From Cladopsammia gracilis (taxonomy: Eukaryota > Cnidaria > Anthozoa > Scleractinia > Dendrophylliidae), in NCBI GenBank assembly GCA_022457155.1, contig JAJGOT010000170.1, positions 1,360,001 through 1,424,000 of the forward strand: 64,000 nt of DNA. Reading direction: 5' to 3'. Position 1 is the stretch's first letter, and the number at the start of each line of letters is the position of its first letter. Made by a program: the position numbers and the translations under genes. The notes under the pieces are model-generated. The model was not told the DNA's origin, ran no database searches, and was given only the letters and a program-made list of their open reading frames with translations. This document shows positions 12,327 through 23,690 of the stretch, piece after piece.

Positions 12327-12524
12327 TACTCGAAAATCCAACTCGAAATTCAACTGAAATCCTAACTCGAAAATCCAACTCGAAATCCTAACTCGAAAAT
12401 ATATCCAACTCGAAAATCCAACTCGAAAATCCAACTCGAAATCCAACTCGAAATCCAACTCGAAATCCAACTCGAAATCCAACTCGAAATCCAACTCGAA
12501 ATCCAACTCGAAATCCTAACTCGG
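12327..12524. repeat. 12-bp tandem repeat, right array
   Basis: About 16 units of CTCGAAATCCAA. The unit length is a multiple of three, so several frames stay open; the DFELDFEL-like frames are artefacts of the repeat. Confidence 0.95.
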
Positions 12525-12697
12525 AAGTTAGTTTGTCTCGTTTCTGTTTATTTATAACATCTTTAAATAAACAAAAATCCACTGTGATGTCCACTGCAGT
12601 TTGCTCCCGATTTCTCTACTCAGCAACAGTAACAGCGAAGACAAAATAGCACTATTTTCTGAGATACAACTGCGAACTATCCGTACGGATCCACTCG

Positions 12698-12751
12698 TTT
12701 GTCTCGTCACGCAACGCTCCTCCCCACTAAGTGACGTTGCGTGACGAGAGA
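12698..12751. repeat. Small hairpin
   Basis: TCTCGTCACGCAACG is inverted as CGTTGCGTGACGAGA 20 bases later. The remnant of a short MITE; no gene nearby. Confidence 0.6.
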
Positions 12752-13360
12752 AATAACGGCTGCGTGGGAGACTACTTACGTTGCTGCTAGTTCTAGTCAA
12801 CACGATTTCATTGTTTTCTTTTTAAGTTCAAAATTCAGAGAAAAATTTATTTCGACGTTGCAGGCTTACTACTGTAGTTTCAAAATGTCCGTCGACAAAT
12901 CTACTCCACCGATTGCGGTACGAAAGGGGAAAAAAATCACTTTAATGTATTTAGGCTATTTACATTTCGATTTGTGTCTCGACGTTAATATAATCCGATC
13001 ATATCTAATTTCTTTTTGTTATGTGCAAAACCACGTGCACTGTTAAGTGTCTATTGACCGACTAAGAGAATATAGATAATGATCAAATTTTGAGGGGAGA
13101 CAATCAGATAAGATTTGTTGCCAAGAGATTAACGTACACTATAATTCAAATTCGGAATTCAAACGTTGCACTGATCTGTTGAGAATGTGTTGTGAAATCA
13201 ACTGGGATATTTTTCTATTATAACTGATAAAATAAACGTGCGCATTTGTCACATTTTTATAAGGTATATCGGCCCATGCTGAAGAAATGCATGTTAGATG
13301 GCCAGTATAAAAAATGCTGGTCGTATTATTGCCTTTGGTAGCAGACGGTTAGTTTGAAAG

Positions 13361-13761
13361 CTGGGGGGGGGGGGGGGGGGGTACTCCCTTACTCCCTATA
13401 ATGGGCTATACGGGGATGCTCCGCCAGAAAAGGCGAAAAGGGGAACCTTTTTGAAGCTGGAGATATATGAAAGGGTCGGGATTTCACGATTTGAAGTATA
13501 TGAAAGGGTAGGGATTTCACGAAGAATAGGAAAGGGTAGCTAAATTCGGAAACACAAGTTGAAGTATAAAAAAGGGTAGGGGAAACTGCCATTTAAGTAT
13601 TCACATCAAAATGGCCTTACAAAATATACGAAACAGACACACATAAACGCTATATGAAAGGGGAAACCATTTTCAATGAAAAGGTAAGGGTTTGGACCTC
13701 GGAGCGGAGCATCCCCGTACAAAACACTTTGTTCAGTACCCCCCCCCCCCCCCCCCCCGGG
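13361..13761. mobile_element. Poly(G)-ended hAT-like MITE, copy 1
   Basis: It begins CTGGGG with 19 G, then TACTCCC, and ends with mirrored sequence and 20 C. Inside are GGGATGCTCCGCC and its mirror GGAGCATCCCC. The flanks are TTTGAAAG and TTTGAATT, an 8-bp target duplication with two mismatches. Eight-bp duplications and C-A/T-G-rich ends are hAT features. No coding capacity. Confidence 0.7.
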
Positions 13762-13803
13762 TTTGAATTGCTTCGAGCTGAATTGCTTGTTTTAACAACA
13801 GAA

Positions 13804-13903
13804 TAGCCCGTGAACAGGCTTCTTTTTGGGGAATTGGGTTAGGTTAAAATCGGCGAGCGAAGCGAGCCGAGTATTCCCCAAAAAGAAGCCTGTTCACAGG
13901 CTA
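13804..13903. repeat. Hairpin MITE, AGCCTGTGAACAGGC family
   Basis: TAGCCCGTGAACAGGCTTCT pairs with AGAAGCCTGTTCACAGGCTA, with GGCGAGCGAAGCGAGCC in the loop. Related hairpins lie at 47485-47573 and 52552-52614. Confidence 0.75.
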
Positions 13904-14207
13904 ACAACAAAAGTTTTAAACGACCTTAAACGGAGTAATATTACACGAACAGGCCTTTGGTACGTAGTTGTCTACTCTAGCACTGAACTGTCCCGAACAA
14001 TCGACGATGGCTTTTTTCGTCTTGTGAATGGAAAATAAAACAAAAGCGCTTGGTATTAAGGAAATAGGCATATGCAACTGATTTGGACAATGCTGTGTCT
14101 TTCTCGAAGAGACCGTGGTTAGGCGAGTGAACGTACTATACACAAGAGAAGAGAGGGCATGGAGAGTTTGAACTGAGAGAATGACATTAAATGAAAACAT
14201 TGCTAAC

Positions 14208-14265
14208 CTTGTGAAGCGAAACATACCAGTCCCGAAATCACGATATAAACTGATTGAGAAAACAT
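14208..14265 (-). CDS. Orphan signal-peptide first exon (copy a)
   Basis: The minus strand has ATG at 14265 and encodes MFSQSVYIVISGLVCFASQ, then one base and a donor (GTTAGC, the only non-standard donor of the intact copies). The hydrophobic core and the FASQ end are shared with copies c, d and with the first exon of the gene at 57 kb, and all close in phase 1. The 5' UTR (GCTTCATTACAAAGCATAGC) and an upstream GATAAAGTTACATAGAAACG block are conserved too. No second exon was found below it before transposon-rich sequence at 13.7 kb, so it may be an orphan exon. Confidence 0.55.
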
Positions 14266-14769
14266 GTTTGTCACGAGGATTGCTATGCTTTGTAATGAAG
14301 CGCATGGACGCGGAAGCAAAATTTCAAACCACAGCATTTTATTGCTGCCAAGGAAACGTACGTAAACTGACTGGAATTGATATCTCGATGATTGTTGGTG
14401 TTTGTCTTGTGTTTATCCGTTTCTATGTAACTTTATCTTCCATTTCTAGAGAGCTGTAGCCTGCTCAGCAGGGGTCAGGGGGATCGCCATTTGTTGTTTT
14501 GTTGAGGTATACTTTGTATAATATAAATCCATGAATTGCATTTACCCTCGTGTTAGTTGGCAGCATTGGTACAAAGCAGTAAAGTCTTACGCCTGCTAGG
14601 AGACGTACGCTTTTAACAGCCCATTCTGTAAGCGGAAGCATTAGAATTTGCGTCAATCAAGTGAAAATCAACATTGCCTCTAATATTATGCTTACATGTA
14701 TGTCACGTCGGGTCCGTTTTCACCAGACGTCTACTCTGTTTTCCTTCGGCTTATGCTTATGTCGCTAGT

Positions 14770-14880
14770 GAAAACCAAGCTCAAGTATTGATTGGTTGAT
14801 TCAATTAATGATTAATTGATTGATTGATCGACTGATTGATTGATCGATTGATTGATTGATCGATTGATTGATTGATTGAC
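14770..14880. repeat. (ATTG)n microsatellite
   Basis: Imperfect ATTGATTG tandem repeat with ATCG interruptions. The SINQSINQ-type minus-strand frame is an artefact of it. Confidence 0.9.
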
Positions 14881-15625
14881 TGGCTGAAGCCAGGTAAGTG
14901 TCAAAAACGTGGCAGCGAAACCACGTTGCGGACGTCTGATCTACAAGTTCAAGCACAGAGGTGACGAGAATATGAAAAGTAATCAAATTGCCAATTCTAA
15001 AATACGGAACGAAATGCAAAATTGAAATGATAATTTTTACTAGCGCGGGATAAGCAGATATAAAATTTAGCCACCAAAGGACAGACAGACGTTGTTGACG
15101 TTTTCCCAATATGTACGATAGCTAGACTACCGAAACTGGAACTGTTATTACAATTTATCGGAGATTTAAAAATTTAAGTCTGCACATTTAAGTATTTGTC
15201 ACAAATTTATAAAAGTGGCCGCCCCATTCTGAAGAATCATATTTTTTGACTACCAAGAGGCAAGCTGATAAATAAGGCGTATAAAGTAAAGGTAGAATTA
15301 ACCTGAAAACCGGTCGGTAAAATCGCGAAAGGTTCGAGTTCAATCGAATCCGGTACGTGTGTTATGATAGTGAAATCGAAAGCGGAATGATCTTAGCATT
15401 TAGCCCTTGGCGTCGTGATCCACTGTCACACCAAACTGTACAGAATGTTAATTATAGCGTTGGATCTTTGTCCTGTGTACGTGATGTTAGTGAAGTGTTC
15501 CGCACACAAATTCATCCCCTTTGTTCGTCCTTGATGTGACTTTTACGAACAAATAGTGGCGAGCGAGACTCTAAACAAGGCATGCGGAGCGTTTCTTGTA
15601 AGATATTAAAATAATAAAAACCGAC

Positions 15626-15671
15626 CTTGTGAGGCGAAAGCAATCAATACCGCAATCGCCAATTGCTTCAA
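15626..15671 (-). pseudogene. Orphan signal-peptide first exon (copy b, broken)
   Basis: Aligned to copies a, c and d, the start codon is AGT instead of ATG and one extra T breaks the frame after the third residue. The remainder still reads LKQLAIAVLIAFASQ and ends in phase 1 at the splice border; the donor is GTCGGT. Upstream is the same GAAACGGATAAACA promoter-type motif as in copies a and e. Confidence 0.6.
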
Positions 15672-16126
15672 ATTGACAGAAACTTTTTAATACAGAAGTA
15701 AAGATTCAACTGAACCACTGCAGGAAATTGAAGAAAACTGTAATTTGTCCTTGGGTCGTCTATGTTTTCAGTCTTTTGTTTATCCGTTTCTATATAGCTT
15801 TTTCTTTTATCGTTCCGATTCAACACGAGTTCGTTATTTCGGGAGACTTGTAATTATAAAAAATCAAGAAAGGGTTTATTTTTGTCAAGAATATTTGATT
15901 TGATCCACTATCACACCAAACCAGCCTTCAGAATAATAAGCGTTGGATCTTTGTTTTGTGTGTACGTGATGCTAGTGAAGTGTTTCGAACACGAGTTGAC
16001 CCCGTTTCTTCATACTTAATGTGGCTTTTACGAACTGATTGTTTTTGGCAAGCGAACTCTAGACACTAAACATGGCCTGCAGAGGGTTTCTTGTAAGATA
16101 TTAGAGTAAAAAAAAACATTGCTTAC

Positions 16127-16181
16127 CGTGTGAGGCGAAAACCACCAATACCGCAATCACCATAAAGGATCCAGAGAACAT
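16127..16181 (-). CDS. Orphan signal-peptide first exon (copy c)
   Basis: ATG at 16181. The exon encodes MFSGSFMVIAVLVVFASH, then G and a consensus GTAAGC donor (phase 1). It lies only 455 bases upstream of copy b, in the same orientation, and what lies between is the promoter-type region of b. There is no room for a second exon between the two. Confidence 0.6.
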
Positions 16182-17007
16182 GATTACGACTGACAATGAT
16201 TGGTATAAATCGACAGAAGCTCTTTACAGTGTGACGCGCCTTACCGTGAGAAACCAACAAACGTTTTGCAAGTTCCACGATATCACCAGTCAATTCAAAA
16301 TTGTTTTCGTAACTATGGATACATGTGAAGCAGTAAATAGTAGTATTTTGCAACTAACTTTACACTCCTTTGATAAACACAAAGCGAGGAGGCGTGACTG
16401 TCAATTAAATTCGCGCTCTTTGATTGGCTAACTTGTAAATAGGTTTGTTCGGCGCTCACTGTAAAGCGCGTCGCACTGTAACGCGGAAGTAAAACCTCAA
16501 CTGAAGGACGGGAACATTTGGTGAAAACTGACATGTTTTCATCGGAAGTCTATGTATTTTTTCTCTTGTTTAGCCTTTTTTATATAGATTTTTCTTCCAC
16601 CTTTTCCATTTAACTTGAGTTCGTTACTTCGGGAGCCTCTCATTGAATTATAAAGATCAACAAAGGACTTTCGACAACAATAGTTTGATAAGAAATATAA
16701 ACTCGTAAATAGCTTGTGCAAATGAGATTAACTAATTGATTGACAGCTCACTGACGTCTCTGACGTGTGGGGGAAGGATAACTTTGTCAGTGTTCGGCGA
16801 AAATACGTTTCAAGCTTATGGTTAGGTAAAAACCATCGCTTTAATTTTACAGTCAACATCAAAGACTCATGCTATCATTCTTTGATCAAATTGTAGAAAA
16901 ATTAAGTCAAACGTTATGCCTCAAATCTGCGGCTGTTAATAGTTTGATGGTAATTCGAATTATTTCCCTCTAATGGTAAGCGTAATACAGTGAAACCCCA
17001 CGCTCTA

Positions 17008-17320
17008 CCGGGGGAGGAGGGGCGGATGGGGGGGGGGGTACTCAACAAAGTTTTGCACGGGATGCTCCGCCCCGAAGTCCGAGCCCTTACGCTTTTATAT
17101 ACCGTTTTTTTGACAGAAAAGGTACTTCTTTCATATTACCTTCATTGAAAATGGTACCCTTTCATATAGCCTTTACGTGCGTCTGTTTGATATATTTTGA
17201 AGGGCCCTATTTATAATAATTAAATGGCAGTTTTCCCTGTAAAAAAGGTACCCCTTTCGAGCGGAGCATCCTCTTATAGCTCATTATAGGGAGTACCCCT
17301 CCCCCCCCCCCCCCCCCCAG
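17008..17320. mobile_element. Poly(G)-ended hAT-like MITE, copy 2
   Basis: It ends in 19 C and AG, begins CCGGGGG, and carries GGGATGCTCCGCC and AGCGGAGCATCC inside, as in copy 1. The flanks ACGCTCTA and GCGCCCTA match at six of eight positions, again an 8-bp duplication. Confidence 0.7.
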
Positions 17321-17359
17321 GCGCCCTACATCTGCCTGAAATAAACATAAAATGTAGTG

Positions 17360-17745
17360 TTATATAGATGGAGTTTTTCTCAATACAACGCGCGCGTTCA
17401 TGGTCGATCACACGACGTCTAACAAACAAACTGTTTCCCGCCAAACGTCAATGAGCTGGCAACGTTTGCGAAAACGGGCAACAGTTCTTACGTCAAAGGA
17501 TAACAGTGCACTGTTGCCCGCTTGTGGACGTGATCAGACAGTGAAAGGTGACCCCATGATTATGGTTATGATAAGATTTTGTGTTACTATATAACAAATC
17601 ACTTAATGACTGATCCCTCGGAAAATATTGATTTTTGTTTTCCTCGAATCTCGATGTTTCCCTCGACTTCGCCTCCGGAGACATCCAGATTCTCGGGAAA
17701 CAAAATTCACTGTTTCCCTCGGGACCAGTCATTAAGTGTTTATTA
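17360..17745. repeat. Repeat family Y, copy 1
   Basis: It shares with 36560-37010, in reverse orientation, the CAACGCGCGCGTT block, AACAAACTGTTTCCCGCC, GTTGCCCGC and a hairpin end with TTTCCCTCGGGACCAGTCAT / ATGACTGATCCCTCG. The hairpin end (17605-17740) is palindromic. Unclassified, no coding. Confidence 0.65.
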
Positions 17746-17799
17746 TGTTATGAAGATGTTTGGTACTGAGAAATATTCAGCAACGTGTTTTCTACTTAC

Positions 17800-17854
17800 C
17801 TTTTGAGGCGAAAACAACCAATCCCGTAATTACGAGAAACGATCGACAAAACAT
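17800..17854 (-). CDS. Orphan signal-peptide first exon (copy d)
   Basis: ATG at 17854. The exon encodes MFCRSFLVITGLVVFASK, then G and a perfect GTAAGT donor (phase 1). The 5' UTR TCCTTGTGGAAAAC and the GATAAAATTACATAG block about 125 bases upstream match the other copies. A repeat unit (17360-17745) sits directly downstream and may have displaced the rest of the gene. Confidence 0.6.
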
Positions 17855-18410
17855 GTTTTCCACAAGGATTGCTACGAAGCGAGGCGCTTGAACACGGAAG
17901 CTCTGCACAGTTAGACAAGACGCAATTTTGGAATTTGACCTAGAGACGATTGTTTATGTTTGTCTCTGCCTATGTAATTTTATCTTTCATCTTGTCTTTC
18001 CTGTTGAGGCACAGGTAGCCCAAGCTCACGACAAGCAGCCGGTTAGATCACAACAGTTCTTGAACATAAAGGGTTTGTATAGGAACACAAGATTTTCAGA
18101 GAGCAACATGGGAGGGATCCGAAGTGACATACATCTGCGATTTAAGATCGTACGGAAGTGTCAGAGCAAAATTGACCGCCTAATTTATGAGATGCTTTTT
18201 ATAAAAGACCTAAAGCAGCGTTTTTACTGTTAGTTTTTATTCAAAGAAACTGCTTATTAAGATTTTTATCGCTAAAATTATTATGTGCCCGCTCCGTCAT
18301 TTTCACTTTTCTTCAAAATGTTCAATTACTGACCGCCACTTAAACAGCAAAAGACTTGTGAACAGTTATAATAGCATCACAAGCCAGAGGGTCAATTTTA
18401 TTGAACGCAT

Positions 18411-18461
18411 TAGGGGCGGACCTTTAGAAATCTTGGGAGGGGGGGGGGGGGGGGGGGGGTG
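18411..18461. repeat. Poly(G) repeat, GGGGCGGACC(T/A)TTAGAAATC type
   Basis: GGGGCGGACCTTTAGAAATC, then a G run to about 18460. A second direct copy, GGGGTGGACCATTAGAAATC, is at 19238-19275. Two copies of the same dispersed repeat; limits unclear. Confidence 0.6.
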
Positions 18462-18687
18462 ACAATTACAAAAAAAAAAAAAATCCTGCAAAGGAAAATT
18501 GTCTCAAAAAAAACAATTCCTGCAAGCAACTGACCATAAAAAAATAAATTCCGCGAAAATAAACAAAATTGAATCAGCTGAAAGTTATTGTTTGCATTAT
18601 AAGTGCTTATAAGCTGAGTTAATTGAGCTTATGGCAAATACAGTATTTTTGGATGTGATTTTTGGTGTAATTAAGACTTTGAATTTT

Positions 18688-18738
18688 TGGCCGCCATCTT
18701 TGTGCCCCTGAGTGGGGCACAAAGATGGCCGCTCCATA
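18688..18738. repeat. Short hairpin
   Basis: GGCCGCCATCTTTGTGCCCC is mirrored as GGGGCACAAAGATGGCCGCT. Loop of five bases. Confidence 0.75.
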
Positions 18739-18916
18739 CATTTCTTACTAAAAATATCTTATACTCGTTCGCCTATAACTCTTGAACGAAATGCGTTTGA
18801 GCTTCAAAATTTGGCCAAGATGTGTAGTTTTAAACTCTCTACAATTCCATAAACATTTTGGATTCGAAATCTATGTTTTAATACATCTGAATTTTGATAT
18901 GACGTAAGTGAAAGCC

Positions 18917-20092
18917 AAGAATAGTATAGAATAGTATAGTATATTTGGAGGCAAAACAATTAGAGTTATACTTTGCGGATCGTCATTGCATTGCATTGCA
19001 TTGCATTACATTGTATTGTATTGTACTGTCTACTCTGTGCCAGTCTGACCATGATGTTTATCGCTGGCTTCCGTTAAGCACAGAGCGAGGCTATTAATAG
19101 TTTTTAAGGCTGTTTTTTTTTTCCCACAGAAAACGATAAATGTAGACAGATATGGCATATTGAGTGCGAACAGGAATGTGTGAAAACTAATTAAGAATCA
19201 TTTAAACGTGTGAATTTTCAAGGCGAATGTGGACCCCTAAGGGGTGGACCATTAGAAATCCTGGGGGGTGGGTAAAAAATGTTTCATTGTATGAATTTTT
19301 TTTCGCCTGAGTTTCCTGCAGGAATTTTTTTGGGGAGGTGCAAGCCTGCAGTCTTTTTTTTTCTCAGATTTTCTTTATAAATGCGTGCAAGCTCCAATTT
19401 TTTTATACTTACCCCCATTCATTTTTTGTATTAAACCCTAAAGAGTAGATTTAAGTCAGACTGTCTAACCTTTGCATAAAAAATGGGGAGAAATAAGAAT
19501 TGAGATGGAGTGGTGGAGCGCCGAAGGTGCGAGCCGCTAGGGGGGTCTGGGGGCATACCCCACCAGAAAATTTTGAAATCTTGATGCTCTGAAACTCCAT
19601 TTCTAGTGTTCTGAGACAACAATTTCTGTCAAAAATGTTTGGCAAATTGATGTGGCTTCTCGTCGCTTTGCGTCTCTTTGTGTAGCTCCACATACAAGTA
19701 CTGTTTCTTTAGTTTATCTGGATATCAGAGTTAAGTATACACAATTTCGTCTTTTTGTATAGTAAGTATTATGAGAATTTGACGAAAATGACAGAACCGA
19801 ATGTCAAAATCGGGATTTTTCCTATTCCGATCACATATTGGTTGGGATTCGGAATTTGTAGGTAGCGAAGCGGCTCGGTAAATATCCACCACTACCCACC
19901 TACACTGAGGTGAATAGTTGTTTTAGTATATACTGAAACAGTGAGATAATATAACGAAAATGATGCTTTTTAACTCATTTATTCCTGTCAACGATTACAA
20001 TTTTCGCGCGCAAATTGCTGGGAGGCGAATAGCACTTGCTATACTATACTATAATATACTATACAAATATACTATACTATTTCGAGCCACCT
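18917..20092. repeat. Possible element with ATAGTATAGTAT inverted ends
   Basis: AATAGTATAGAATAGTATAG at 18923 and TATACTATACTATA at 20039-20085 are inverted simple-sequence ends about 1.1 kb apart. A (GCATT)n run lies at 18987-19027. The ends are low-complexity, so the pairing may be chance. Confidence 0.3.
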
Positions 20093-20193
20093 TAAAATAA
20101 TTCAGTCATCATTAATCTTCAGCAAAAGCTCAGTATTACTTTTAGTCAATGAACAAACCCCGAATTTTAGATGGAATTCAGTTTCTATTGTGT

Positions 20194-21170
20194 GTATCAT
20201 CATCATCATCATCATCATCATCAATCTTTATTTATACACGAAATCGTATCATAATTACATGGTCTTCCTAGGAGTCGTGTGAATTTACACTAGAGTATTT
20301 TACCTGTGGAACTACTTAACTAAGAAAGATAAAGTACAATGAAAAACAACGATCAAGGTTTCTTCGATTAACTACATTAAACTAAAAATTGAACTATAAA
20401 ACTTAACTAAATTACACGTAATAATAGAGTGCTATAAAAACTTAAATGATCATTGTTTCATTATAATCTTTCACACATAAAAAAAAGTTTTAATATCGCT
20501 CAAGTTGGGCCGTTGTCTGATCTCTAAGGGGATCTTGTTCCAGAGAACAGATCCCCTGTAATGTATGCTACCTTTGGCGTATTCAGTTTTCGGTCTGGGA
20601 ATGTAACAATTAGACTCAGAATTTCTAAGATTATGTGTGTGTATATTTGAAATATTGGTAAAAATCCGCCTCAAATACAATGGGGAGAGATTATTATGAA
20701 TTTTATACAAAATTACAGCCAATTGTTTTAGTATTTGGTTTTCTAACCGTTCCCAGCCAAGCTCATCCAACAAATCACTCGAGCGAACCTCATAATTAGA
20801 AAGGGTGACAATTCTGGCAGCCCTATTTTGCAGCTTTTGGAGTTTGTCTGATAGACCCTTACCAATATTGTCACACACAGGACTACAATAATTGAAAAAG
20901 GGCATTACAAGTCCATTGTATATATTTATCCTAGTTTCAAATGGTATGATAGAACTAATACGTTTCAAGACTGCAAGACCAGCAGTTATTTTCTTTGAAA
21001 CATCAGTAATATGTGGGCGCCAGGTAAGAGATTCGTCAATGTGAACTCCAAGGGTTTTATGTTTAAATACCCTTTCCAGCGGTTTATTATTTACATGGTC
21101 TAGCGAACAGCCCTCCAATTTACTAGTCCGGATCTGGCTATGATTACGTTCAATGAACAACTAGCCCAGA
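20194..21170 (-). pseudogene. LINE C-terminus and 3' end
   Basis: A 229-codon minus-strand frame (21160-20471) covers the sequence after the RT palm of a CR1/Jockey-type LINE: FKHKTLGVHIDESLTW, INIYNGLVMPFFNYCSPV, KLQKLQNRAARIVT, and the C-terminal RGSVLWNKIPLEIR. The catalytic YADD part is missing; the copy is 5'-truncated near 21170. About 250 bases of 3' UTR follow and the element ends in a (TGA)n microsatellite (plus-strand TCA at 20198-20222). The preserved frame suggests a fairly young insertion. Confidence 0.85.
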
Positions 21171-22498
21171 AATAACTTATCATAAACTGCAATTTTGTTA
21201 TTTATAGATCGTTTCCATTTTCATAAGCAGTTTGTGTTCTGGCTATGAGACCAACCCCAAAGAAGGATTTTGCAGGAATGCCAAATAAAAGAAATTAAGA
21301 AATTTTTGAAAGACAACTAAATTTTCTCTATTAGTGTTTCTGTTCAGTTCAAAGATTCAAAAGACCTCTGGTTTGCATCCTGGCTTTAGAAAGGTATTGT
21401 AACTGAGTGAAAAATACTTGTTTTAGTTTCGCACATGGCACGGCCAAAAATAGATATGCAGTGCTGAATAAGTTGTTTAGAAAAGACAACGTTCGAACTT
21501 GATCTTTTTATAGTACATCCAAGATCCATATTTTGAATGGTTTGATGAAACCATTGGAGCGTTAAGTAATCGGAGGAGTGGAATTGATGTCCAACCGTAC
21601 GAGAATTGGCGACAATCCTACTGATTACTGAAATGACTACGACAAAATCGGCTTAAGGTTACAGTGTACCTTCGGGGGTGTCTCCAGTATAACAACTCTA
21701 ACGTCTTAAGATTACGCTTAATATACCTAAACCCAGATATCAAATTAAAGCTTATAGAAATGGCTATCTGAATATGGAAACCCTTTGGTAATAAAATGAA
21801 TTGTCAAATTTTTTACGACGTCTTAATTCGAACGTCCGAATCAGCTTTAAAACGCTATAACTCAAAGCGATTATTATATTTTGCTAATTTGATTTGTTCT
21901 CGGGTTTCCGGACACGAAGCGCTAAAAAAACGTGTCGGCGATTTCCCATATTCAATTGCAGTGAAAAGTTACAGAATATTGTCGAAAAAGGGAGAAAAAA
22001 AATTGGAATGATCGCACGGAAATGGCTCTTGACGAAAAAGTTTTTGGAAATAAGAAATTCGCCTACACGTTTTTGTTGATTATATGTTAGCCTAGCTTCT
22101 GTCCAAATTTAAGGAAAATCGAACAAATTCCCTTTGAGTTGTAGCTCTTTAAAGTGTCCCCAACAGGCGAAAAATTAACTTTGAAAAAACAGCGCTTAAA
22201 AAAAACATATCCTTCATAAACAAACTCCGCCCACAAAAGTTATACCGTCATTTCTTCATCAATTTTCACTATTTTTCGATATTTTTTTTTTTTTTGGGGG
22301 GGGGGATGAAAGTTCATTCTGTAAACTTTATTTTGACGCCAAAAAAAAAAAAAATCAATAAATTTTCGATCTGAAGGTACTCTGTAGCCTTAACCGGCTT
22401 AAATAATTATCAATAACGTAGCAATAATAAACAATAGTTAAACTAAATGTCGCTTTTTGTCTACTAGGTAATAGGTGCAATAAAATTTACCTGAGTTA
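21171..22498. other. Intergenic, no gene recognised
   Basis: AT-rich, with poly(T)/poly(G) at 22275-22306 and poly(A) at 22340-22354. No feature supported. Confidence 0.4.
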
Positions 22499-23690
22499 GT
22501 TAATAGCGGAGCACTGGCCGGGCCAAAGGACAGGTTGCGCAGCCCCATACTCATAGAACCCATGTCCGCATTTTTCATGGTCATGACTAGCGGAATGTTT
22601 CGCGGGCGCGTGTCTGCAACATGTGTGTCGCGCAAGGCTAGCTAGCTCGCGGGCGCGTATGACGTCGCAAAACATGCGCGTATAACGCCGCACGCGCGGC
22701 TACACAGCCGTCAGCTCAGTAAAGTTTTCAAAAAGTTGGATCTTTCGCAGTGTTAGGCGGAGCAGTAAAGTCGTTATTTTCCCTGGATTTTTTTCGCGGT
22801 TTGCTACTCAAGACAGGGATACTAATTAAGGAATACTCAGAAGCCGCTTTAGTGAAAAAAGAAGAGCTTTCAGGGATAAAATCTTGCTTCGAGGAACTTC
22901 ATACTGTATTATCAATGCAGGAGCAATGCGGGGAGATGCCTTGTTTTTATTACGGACTTCACAACCGAAGAAGCGGAGTTTTAACGAATTTCCAAGCCGT
23001 CTAGTGCTTTAAAGGTAAAATAAATCACACTTTTCGATGGGAATTTATGTTGATATCAATTTTTGATTGACCTTTCCTTTGTGTTCTCTTAAGGTTTGGA
23101 GACATGTTTATGAAACGTTCAAATTAAGTCGTGTTGCTATCTTGAATTTCAACGAGGACAGCTCTGCCTTGATGCGCTATAAATGGTACGTGTTCTGCTT
23201 TTAAACATAAATTAATGGAGATTTGAATAAAATTTTTCGAAAGAAGATTGTGTTGGCCGTTTTTATGTCTTTGTTCATTCATAACATAGATTAAAAAACG
23301 ATTTTATGTAAACAAAACAAGACTTAGATTTTCTGTCTTCACTCCCGTCGCCTTATGCAAATATGTTTGTGTATTTTTGCAATTTTGATTTCCAAATCAG
23401 TTTCTCGGGCAATTTTTGACAAACAAAAACTGTATTTTATTCGGAAAGTAGTCGTGCTAGTTATTCTAGACAGAGAAAAGTTGTTTTTGTGAACTTTTGT
23501 ACGGTCTAAATGTACTGTGCAGACGGTCGGGTAATAGTGTTTTTGAGAATTGCTAAAATTGAAAATAGCCCGTTCGTCAATCTTAATTCTTGTGCTTCCA
23601 ACCTTTCACCTTAGTTAAGTTTCACTTTAGTTAAGCTTGTTCAAAGTGCTACGCTGTTAGGCTTGGCTTATCTATATATATTAGGTGCTT
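22499..23690 (+). mobile_element. Repeat family X, copy 2 (complete, opposite strand)
   Basis: It is the reverse complement of copy 1 over its whole length. It starts TAATAGCGGAGCACTGGCC, has a CpG-rich stretch with many CGCG steps (22600-22700), a plus-strand frame with EAALVKKEELSGIKSCFEEL (22838-22897), a GGTAAA donor-like site at 23012, and ends at AGTGCTACGCTGTTA (23652) followed by GGCTTGGCTTATCTATATAT, which copies 1 and 3 also have. Confidence 0.7.

Larger units (their letters stand above)
8211..12524. mobile_element. 4.3 kb unit bracketed by inverted 12-bp tandem repeats
   Basis: At the left edge (8211-8259) four to five copies of CGAGTTGGATTT start with CCGAGTTAGGATTTCGAGTT. At the right edge (12327-12524) about 16 copies of the reverse complement end exactly at the mirrored CCTAACTCGG. 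The outermost 35 or more bases are identical in inverted orientation, so the arrays act as terminal inverted repeats around the Penelope-like element inside. Penelope-like elements are known to carry direct or inverted terminal repeats. A clear target-site duplication was not found. Confidence 0.55.

Noticed and set aside
12318..12594. DFELDFEL- and FRVGFRVG-type ORFs
   Set aside because: Artefacts of the 12-bp tandem repeat.
14801..15109. 102-codon minus-strand ORF with SINQ repeats
   Set aside because: Its end is the (ATTG)n microsatellite; the rest has no motif and lies between orphan first exons.
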